Source: Gimesia chilikensis
GTDB lineage: Bacteria > Planctomycetota > Planctomycetia > Planctomycetales > Planctomycetaceae
Direction of reading: 5' to 3'
Assembly: GCF_007744075.1 (NCBI RefSeq)
Contig: NZ_CP036266.1
Location: forward strand, 6,061,748 to 6,125,747
DNA: 64,000 nt
Shown here: positions 58,410 through 64,000 of the stretch, piece by piece
Layout: each line of letters begins with the position of its first letter
Position numbering within the stretch: the stretch's first letter is position 1
Program-made: the position numbers and the translations under genes
The notes under the pieces: model-generated
The model's database searches: none
Seen by the model: only the letters and a program-made list of their open reading frames with translations
What the model was told of the DNA's origin: nothing

Positions 58410-59771
58410 ATGACGACATTAATCCAACTCAGCCAGTCAGCGCCGGCCCAAACCCGGTTAGAGTCACGTTATCACGTCACGGTGCTGTCCAATTTCGCCC
58501 GCGGGTATGACAAATACAGTCGCGCGTACTCCAAAGCCCGTATTGCCGAGAGCCGGTTTACCGATAAATTCCATCTACTGGAACGCGATCAGCTGCAGAT
58601 TGGCATTGACAAAAACAAGCGTCTGCTGGAAAAACTGAAGCTGCCTGACAATCAGTTGCTGGTACTGGAGACGCGCGTCGATCCTCAGCAATTGCATGTA
58701 ACGGAACAGACGGGACTGGGACACTACATCCAGAGTGATTCCATTCGCTTACACCGTGTCTACCTGATCCGCGCTGATCTGACACTTCAGGAAATTGCGA
58801 TTGAAGAAGCGATAGCACGATCGCTGTCTATTCTGCAACGGAATCTGCCTGAGTTCAGCGAGTTAGCGCCCCGTTCGGTTTCGGTGTTACCGATTGCCAT
58901 CGGCTGCCAGGCAAAATGTGCGTTCTGTTTTTCCAAATCCTCTGCCTCGGCCGAACAGGACAAGGGAACGCTCGATTTAGCACACATCGAACAAATTCTG
59001 AGGTCTGCCAAAGCCCGTGGCGCACAACGGGCTGTGATCACCGGCGGTGGAGAGCCGACGCTCTATCCGCGACAAAAACTGCTGGACCTGATTCGACTGT
59101 CCGCCGCCTGGTTCCCGGAGAAAGTAGTGCTGATTACCAATGGTTACGTGCTGACCGAGATGTCTCCCGTTGAGCGACTGGCTTATCTTGAGGAGTTGCA
59201 GGCAGCCGGACTGACGACACTGGCGATTTCACATCATCACTTCGATCCGGCAGTCAACCGTCAGATTATGAACCTGGAAATCGATATCGCCGGCATTGCA
59301 GAATGCTTCCAGCAACGGCCCGACCGGTTCCCTGCGCTCGCGCTACGGCTCATCTGCGTGTTACAAAAGGGAGGGATCGAGAACGGGGATGCGATCGAAG
59401 ATTACCTGCACTGGGCGGCAGCGCTGAAGATCCGCGAAGTCTGCTTCAAAGAACTGTATGTCTCTTCGAGTGTCGAGTCCGTATACTATTCGCGTCCTGC
59501 CAACGAGTGGAGTGCCGACCACCAGGTACCACTCCAGGTCCTGCTGGATTATCTTCAACAGCATGACTGGAAACAGACGGGGGAACTTCCCTGGGGCGCT
59601 CCCATCTATACCGGCAAACTGGGGTCCGAGACACTGCGAGTTGCCGCGTATACCGAACCCAGCCTGCTCTGGGAACTGAAGCATGGTCTCTGCCGCAGCT
59701 GGAACATCATGGCTGACGGCCGCTGCCTGACATCGCTGGAAGATCGCAGGAGTGAAATTGAAATCCCATGA
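58410..59771 (+). CDS. Radical SAM protein, first gene of three-enzyme cassette
   Basis: 453-aa cytoplasmic protein. The radical SAM cluster motif CxxxCxxC is at Cys166, Cys170 and Cys173 (GCQAKCAFCFSK), followed by ITGGGEPTLYP (SAM-binding GGE motif) and VLITNGYVLTEM. About 160 residues precede the core, and two more cysteines (428, 439; CRSWNIMADGRC) end the protein, perhaps an auxiliary site. I do not recognise the subfamily. AGGAG precedes ATG 58410. The stop overlaps the next start by 4 bp, so the three enzymes are translationally linked. Confidence 0.88.
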   Translation: MTTLIQLSQSAPAQTRLESRYHVTVLSNFARGYDKYSRAYSKARIAESRFTDKFHLLERDQLQIGIDKNKRLLEKLKLPDNQLLVLETRVDPQQLHVTEQTGLGHYIQSDSIRLHRVYLIRADLTLQEIAIEEAIARSLSILQRNLPEFSELAPRSVSVLPIAIGCQAKCAFCFSKSSASAEQDKGTLDLAHIEQILRSAKARGAQRAVITGGGEPTLYPRQKLLDLIRLSAAWFPEKVVLITNGYVLTEMSPVERLAYLEELQAAGLTTLAISHHHFDPAVNRQIMNLEIDIAGIAECFQQRPDRFPALALRLICVLQKGGIENGDAIEDYLHWAAALKIREVCFKELYVSSSVESVYYSRPANEWSADHQVPLQVLLDYLQQHDWKQTGELPWGAPIYTGKLGSETLRVAAYTEPSLLWELKHGLCRSWNIMADGRCLTSLEDRRSEIEIP

Positions 59772-60733
59772 ATTACCAGGAATACCGCGCGGCCAAAGAG
59801 TCATTTCTCCAGACCGATCCACTTCGACTGGACTGCATGAATACGCAGAAGGCGTTGAGCGGGCTGTTACCCGCTATCCCGCAGACAACAGAGGAATATT
59901 CGCTGCCAGAGGCACTCGCGGCCTGGCAGGAGGTTACGGGGTTTGAACTTCAGCAGTTGGAATCCATTCCCGGAACAGGAGTGCGTGAGCTGCTCGCGCA
60001 GCTGATCGAACAACTCAAACAGGCAGAGGCGGAATTTCTCTTCCCCTGCGACGTGTATCCCGTTTATCACCGTTTACTGGGGGACTACCCCGCGCGGACG
60101 TATCATACTTTTCCGGATTGGGAATGGGAGGCCCTGTCTGCAACATCACAAGAGCGTCAGGTTTTGCTGCTGACACAGCCTGCGGTTCCCGTGGGTCGGT
60201 ACCTTTCCGCTGCAGAAATCACAACAGTCCAGAACTGGCTGGCTGCCGATGCCAGGCGACTGCTGATCGTCGATGCTGCCTACGCTTATGAACCGAATCA
60301 CAGCATCTATGCGAAACTTCTGGCGTCGAACCAATGCCTGTGCCTGTTCTCGCTCTCCAAGCCCTGGCTGCTGCCCGAGCACTGGGGGCTGGCGGTCGGT
60401 CCGCCTGAACTTCTGGAGAGCGTGTCCCTTTCGCCCGGGGAATTCTCTACGAACTGGGTCCCTGCCTTGCTTCTAAATACCGGGCTGCCTGCTCGCTTAC
60501 GGAATCTGTTTCATCAGGAATGGAAGCGACTGAGTGCCGCCATTCACGAATTTGCCCCGGACTGGAAGCCGCCTGAGTCCGGATATTATGCGACGGTCAA
60601 CCTTCCGTTTGAGCAGTTATTGCAGAATCATAACGTGCTGGGGGTTCCAGCGACCGTGTTTGGCTCGGATCGATCGGACGTCACTGTGATCTCCTGCCTG
60701 TTCCACATCCAACGGGGGCTGACCGATGGATGA
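59768..60733 (+). CDS. PLP-fold aminotransferase-like protein
   Basis: 321-aa protein that resembles fold type I aminotransferases in part: GTGVRELLAQLIEQL, LLTQPAVPVGRYLSAAEI in the place of the NPTG segment, LLIVDAAYAYE (Asp169, Tyr172 as in DEAY) and SLSKPW with a candidate PLP lysine at residue 198. It is shorter than the usual ~400 aa and lacks the C-terminal substrate-carboxylate Arg motif. The substrate may therefore be unusual, or the enzyme inactive. It overlaps both neighbours (4 and 8 bp). Confidence 0.72.
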   Translation: MNYQEYRAAKESFLQTDPLRLDCMNTQKALSGLLPAIPQTTEEYSLPEALAAWQEVTGFELQQLESIPGTGVRELLAQLIEQLKQAEAEFLFPCDVYPVYHRLLGDYPARTYHTFPDWEWEALSATSQERQVLLLTQPAVPVGRYLSAAEITTVQNWLAADARRLLIVDAAYAYEPNHSIYAKLLASNQCLCLFSLSKPWLLPEHWGLAVGPPELLESVSLSPGEFSTNWVPALLLNTGLPARLRNLFHQEWKRLSAAIHEFAPDWKPPESGYYATVNLPFEQLLQNHNVLGVPATVFGSDRSDVTVISCLFHIQRGLTDG

Positions 60734-61505
60734 AAGCCTGGAACGCTGCCTGCAACTTTATGAAGATGCGGACTTTTACGATCAGGAGTTTGCAGATCGC
60801 ACTTTCGAAATCCCTTTTTTTCTGGCTGCAGCGCAGCGTTTTGGCTCCCCTGTGCTGGAGCTGGGCTGCGGCTCGGGAAGGATCACGATTCCCCTGGCCC
60901 GCGCGGGGGTCGATATAGACGGCATCGATCTCTCAGAGTCGATGATCGACCGGGCCAGAGCCAGGGCAAAGACCTGTGAGTGTGAGCAGATCCGGTTCTT
61001 CCAGGGGGATTTCAGTCAGTTGGAGACGCCACGCACTTACCGGCTGATTTTCTGCGCTACCAATGCCCTGCAGCACTTGCTACACGATCAGCAGATCGAC
61101 GACTGTTTTCAAGCGGTCCGTCGCTGCCTGGCACCTGCGGGTCTGTTTCTGATTGATGTATTTAACCCGGATGCTGCCCGACTGGCTCGTACCTGGAATC
61201 AGCGTTACCTGTTCAAGGAAATGCAGACTCGAACTGACGGCACGCTCTCTGTATTTGCCCGCAGTGAGTATGACCCGAAGAGTCGGGTACTCCGCTTTCA
61301 GCTCGACTATCGTCGACAGGCAGACGACAGACAGGTCAAAGTGAAAGACGTTGAGATGCGGTGCCTGTTTCCCACTGACCTTGCTGAATTCTGTCGACGG
61401 AATGGTTTCACTGTTGTCGATAAGTGGGGCAGTTATGACAGTGAGCCTTTCACAGAAAACTCTGCAAAGCAGATCCTCGTCTGTCAGGCAGCAGGCAATC
61501 CCTGA
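60726..61505 (+). CDS. Class I SAM-dependent methyltransferase
   Basis: 259-aa cytoplasmic methyltransferase. Motif I LELGCGSG is at residues 44-51, the acidic post-motif at Asp68 (GIDLSES), and motif IV region is LIFCATNALQHL. The N-terminal YDQEFADRTFEIPFF resembles small-molecule methyltransferases. Third gene of the cassette, overlapping its predecessor by 8 bp. It presumably methylates the product of the other two enzymes. Confidence 0.88.
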   Translation: MDESLERCLQLYEDADFYDQEFADRTFEIPFFLAAAQRFGSPVLELGCGSGRITIPLARAGVDIDGIDLSESMIDRARARAKTCECEQIRFFQGDFSQLETPRTYRLIFCATNALQHLLHDQQIDDCFQAVRRCLAPAGLFLIDVFNPDAARLARTWNQRYLFKEMQTRTDGTLSVFARSEYDPKSRVLRFQLDYRRQADDRQVKVKDVEMRCLFPTDLAEFCRRNGFTVVDKWGSYDSEPFTENSAKQILVCQAAGNP

Positions 61506-61673
61506 AGTGACCACCACATTCGGTGATGCGCAGCAGGCACTCAATTCCGAAAATCTGTGCGCACTATTTGAATGATTCCTGTTATACTGATCTGAAACGG
61601 ATTATCAAATCTGTTGTGGAGAGACCATATCTGTGCTTACTCACAGTTCCTAGAGAGACAGAGCCTGACGCTG

Positions 61674-61997
61674 ATGAAGTTTCCGCTGCATCGCATCGAA
61701 ATTGAAACCGATTCCGAGAGACAACTTTCGGGGCAAGTGCAACGGGAACTCCTGAGTATACCGAAGATTGTAAAACAGGAATTCTCGGAACAGGAATGGT
61801 TCGCTTTCCAGCTGGTTTTGGAAGAGTACGTGGTGGAACTTTTAAAAGAGAGGCGATCCGCCGCCCTCCGTTCCCGGCACGGAATAGCGGGAAGCTGTCA
61901 ACTGAGCGTCCTGTTTGAGCGGAGACAGATTTTGATCTCTTTTAACGGACAGGAAAAAGTGCTGCAGTATCCGGAAGATGGTCCGGTGGTTTCGTAA
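61674..61997 (+). CDS. Small protein resembling an anti-sigma/HATPase regulator
   Basis: 107 aa, soluble. LSIPKIVKQEF and FAFQLVLEEYVVELLKERRS recall the start of serine-kinase-type anti-sigma ATPase domains (the helix where E and N bind ATP), but the N is replaced and the later G-boxes are absent. The assignment is tentative and activity doubtful. ATG 61674 is preferred over a TTG at 61614. Same strand as the three-enzyme cassette, 168 bp downstream. Confidence 0.6.
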   Translation: MKFPLHRIEIETDSERQLSGQVQRELLSIPKIVKQEFSEQEWFAFQLVLEEYVVELLKERRSAALRSRHGIAGSCQLSVLFERRQILISFNGQEKVLQYPEDGPVVS

Positions 61998-62012
61998 GGG
62001 GCAGACGGGGAA

Positions 62013-63134
62013 GTGAAACATCACAGTCAGCTCAAATGGTTTTTATTGCTCTTGGTCCTGCTGGGAGGAGCGGTCTTTTTCCGGTACTTCACTGATGATC
62101 CGCTGACGGCCGCCAAAGCACAACTGAGAGCAAAAGGCTATAAAGTCAAGGCAATTCATTACTCCAATCCCATCGACGACTCGCTCGGGAAACTTAAAAA
62201 GATTCTCAACAGGGAATCACTCAGAGTGACCTGCATCGAATGGTATACTCCCCGGGAATCCCTGGAAATCACGGAAGAACTTGACAGGCTTGCTCCCTAT
62301 ATAGAAACACTCCAGTGTGGCTTAACCAAAGTCTCCGACCAGGATGCCCTGATCCTCGGAAAGATGCATCAGTTGAAAAACCTGCAGGTTTATGGCCCGG
62401 ACCTGTCGGCGCGGGGAGTCTCGCAGCTCTCCCAGCTGAAGCACCTGACCTGGCTGGAACTCTATGCGCCTCAAGCGACCGACGAATCACTCCGCTGGTT
62501 AGAGCAGAACGATCAATTAAGCTGGCTCTATCTGTCTGATTCCCAGGCAGGAACTGCAACCATGCAACGCATTGCCCATCATCGAGAGATGGTGCGTCTC
62601 GATTTGCAGGGAACCAGGATTGAATCTTCTGACCTGCAATATCTAACGGGCTTTCCTCGACTACACATGCTGGAATTAAACAGGACCTTCATTGATGATC
62701 GGGCTGCGGCTTATCTCGGTCAGATGCAGTCTCTCGGCACACTCTATTTGAGTGAGACGGAAGTGGGTGACGAGGTCTGCAGAGCACTTGCGGAACTTCC
62801 TGAGTTGACATCATTAAAACTCAACGACACCCTGGTGACCGATCAGGGTGTGCAGGCTCTGCTGGAAGGGCGTGCACCGCTGAAAGATCTTTCGTTGTGG
62901 CGTTGTGACGTCTCTGCCAAAGCGTTCATGGAGGCCAGATCCTGGCCTGCCGAACTGGAGACACTGTCAGTCCGCGGGACGTCGATTAATGGGAGAGAGA
63001 TCCTGGCAATGATCGAGAGTCTTCCGTCTCTGATCACTGTCGGCTATAATCATCGTGATACTGACTCAGATATTATTGAACAAATCGATGCAATGCTTAA
63101 GAAACGCCGCGCGCATAATCGAAACAGCAGATAA
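62013..63134 (+). CDS. Membrane-anchored leucine-rich-repeat protein
   Basis: 373 aa. An N-terminal anchor (WFLLLLVLLGGAVFF) is followed by ~10 leucine-rich repeats of about 23-24 residues, such as LKNLQVYGPDLSARGVSQLSQ, LTWLELYAPQATDESLRWL and LHMLELNRTFIDDRAAAYL, in the cysteine-containing/RI-like planctomycete style. Probably a binding protein facing the periplasm. GTG start at 62013, 15 bp after the preceding gene, suggesting cotranscription. Confidence 0.82.
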   Translation: MKHHSQLKWFLLLLVLLGGAVFFRYFTDDPLTAAKAQLRAKGYKVKAIHYSNPIDDSLGKLKKILNRESLRVTCIEWYTPRESLEITEELDRLAPYIETLQCGLTKVSDQDALILGKMHQLKNLQVYGPDLSARGVSQLSQLKHLTWLELYAPQATDESLRWLEQNDQLSWLYLSDSQAGTATMQRIAHHREMVRLDLQGTRIESSDLQYLTGFPRLHMLELNRTFIDDRAAAYLGQMQSLGTLYLSETEVGDEVCRALAELPELTSLKLNDTLVTDQGVQALLEGRAPLKDLSLWRCDVSAKAFMEARSWPAELETLSVRGTSINGREILAMIESLPSLITVGYNHRDTDSDIIEQIDAMLKKRRAHNRNSR

Positions 63135-63188
63135 GACGTTTGACGGCATTACCAGTCAACCAGCTAACAAAACATAAGGAGCCTGAGC

Positions 63189-63497
63189 ATGTATAAGTCT
63201 CTCGCAATTTTTTTCCTGGGCCTTTGCCTGTCACTGATCACTCCTTTTTCAACTTCAGCAAAGTTTCAGGCTCCCCAGCTTCCCAAAGAGGTGGCTACGA
63301 TCAGTGTGGTGCAGACTCCCGATGGTCCCCAGCTGAAAATAGAAGCGGGCGATCTGGTCTGTACGACAAAGGAACTGAAAGCGCAACACAAAAAAGAAGA
63401 ACCGTGGACCGTGAAACCGGTGGGGGGCCAGGTTGAGATGCGGCGTGGTGATAAAGTCAATCAAGGCCCCATCATCAAAGTGTTACTCCGTTTCTAA
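63189..63497 (+). CDS. Small secreted protein, 102 aa (tandem copy 1)
   Basis: Signal peptide SLAIFFLGLCLSLITPFSTSA, then a ~75-residue basic/acidic domain with VVQTPDGPQLKIEAGDLVCTT and KPVGGQVEMRRGD, ending LLRF. AAGGAG precedes ATG 63189. Paralogous to the next gene. Function unknown. Confidence 0.8.
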   Translation: MYKSLAIFFLGLCLSLITPFSTSAKFQAPQLPKEVATISVVQTPDGPQLKIEAGDLVCTTKELKAQHKKEEPWTVKPVGGQVEMRRGDKVNQGPIIKVLLRF

Positions 63498-63517
63498 GTC
63501 ATGCAAAGGAACCAAGG

Positions 63518-63826
63518 ATGTTCAAAGCCAAATCGATCTTAGCCCTGGTAAGTTGCCTGCTCCTGATGTGCGCACTCCCCGCTTCGGAAGGAAACCAGAA
63601 ACCGAAAGGCGGGAATGAACTGGTCCGTCTACGGGCGGTTCAGACCAGTGCAGGCCCGCAGTTGGAGATTAAGGCTGGTGACTTTACCTGTACCACTTCA
63701 GAATTGACGGTCCGCCGTAAACAGGGGCAGCCGTTTACGGTCAAGCCAGCTAATGGGAAGGTGCAGGTCCATCGTGGGGGAACGATCTCGCAAGCGGGAC
63801 AGATTGAAATCGCACTCCGGTTTTAA
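63518..63826 (+). CDS. Small secreted protein, 102 aa (tandem copy 2)
   Basis: Same length and layout as the previous gene, 20 bp downstream. Signal LALVSCLLLMCALPASEG, then AVQTSAGPQLEIKAGDFTCTTSELT and KPANGKVQVHRGG, ending IALRF. The matching blocks (VQT..GPQL.I.AGD..CTT.EL) show a tandem duplication. AAGGA precedes ATG 63518. Function unknown. Confidence 0.8.
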   Translation: MFKAKSILALVSCLLLMCALPASEGNQKPKGGNELVRLRAVQTSAGPQLEIKAGDFTCTTSELTVRRKQGQPFTVKPANGKVQVHRGGTISQAGQIEIALRF

Positions 63827-63901
63827 GTCGAGCAGTGTTGATCCCCGATCGCGTTTTCAATAGTGCGATCGAGGACCTGTAATGCCGGTGACAGAGCCCC
63901 T

Positions 63902-64000
63902 TTAATCGGTGACACTGCCTGCTTCGACGGTGGAGAGTTCCTCTGTCAGGAATTCCATCTTGCCGCTTTTGACGTCGTAGAGAGCACCAACGACCATCAC
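63902..64000 (-). CDS. Partial gene, probable beta-carbonic anhydrase C-terminus
   Basis: Only the last 32 codons are in the window: VMVVGALYDVKSGKMEFL, then a Thr/Glu-rich tail to TAA at 63902-63904. VVGAxYDxxTGKVEFL-type endings are characteristic of beta-class carbonic anhydrases, which interconvert CO2 and bicarbonate. The rest lies beyond the right edge. Confidence 0.6.
   Translation of the reverse strand: MMVVGALYDVKSGKMEFLTEELSTVEAGSVTD

Overview
The window looks like a chromosomal segment of a planctomycete, most likely Gimesia or a close relative in the Planctomycetaceae. This is inferred from family content, not from a database match. The indicators are DUF1559 prepilin-like proteins, a DUF1501 + DUF1549/DUF1553 pair, TAT-exported Gfo/Idh/MocA and sugar-isomerase proteins, a BBP7-like outer-membrane barrel, a DUF6807 (PmoA-like) protein and methanofuran-type C1 cofactor genes. 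I saw no rRNA, tRNA, CRISPR array, transposase or phage gene. Most DNA is coding and looks vertically inherited.

Layout, left end. Positions 1-3.9 kb hold three tandem copies of a cassette (DUF1559 protein, hairpin terminator, ~50-aa lipoprotein). The outer two are intact and the middle one is decayed. Positions 3.9-6.2 kb hold deoC, a sugar phosphate isomerase/epimerase and a hypothetical gene. Positions 6.7-10.1 kb hold a Tad/Flp pilus motor set (tadA/cpaF, tadB, tadC) with no pilin beside it. Positions 10.5-15.6 kb hold a glycosyltransferase-GtrA fusion, a double-DUF3467 protein, ispH and glmS. Positions 15.9-18.0 kb hold an ATP-grasp/ASKHA-fold pair resembling MfnD and MfnF of methanofuran (methylofuran) biosynthesis, part of tetrahydromethanopterin-linked formaldehyde oxidation.

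Middle. Positions 18.4-31.5 kb are rich in exported and carbohydrate-related functions: a DUF11-repeat lipoprotein, a secreted protein, an oxidoreductase, two sugar isomerases, a lipoprotein gluzincin, a family 10 pectate lyase, a GntP permease, a DUF6807 protein and an outer-membrane barrel. At 31.5-35.5 kb is a 1302-aa protein with an intimin-like inverse-autotransporter barrel and a beta-helix passenger. Positions 36.2-43.9 kb hold a protein-prenyltransferase-fold protein without zinc ligands, then dnaG-rpoD-zinc-ribbon (information-processing genes), then a zinc-ribbon protein.

Right end. Positions 44.4-49.7 kb hold a lone DUF58 protein and an ABC exporter with a translationally coupled membrane-anchored protein. 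At 49.8-51.5 kb is a LamG domain that appears to be split by a seven-repeat propeller. Positions 51.6-55.0 kb hold the DUF1501/DUF1549-DUF1553 pair, and 55.6-58.3 kb a DUF3300-like low-complexity protein and a degenerate prepilin. At 58.4-61.5 kb three overlapping genes encode a radical SAM enzyme, a PLP-fold aminotransferase-like protein and a SAM methyltransferase. This is the best candidate for an undescribed pathway. The window ends with a small regulatory-like protein, a leucine-rich-repeat protein, two tandem paralogous ~100-aa secreted proteins and the 3' end of a probable beta-carbonic anhydrase.
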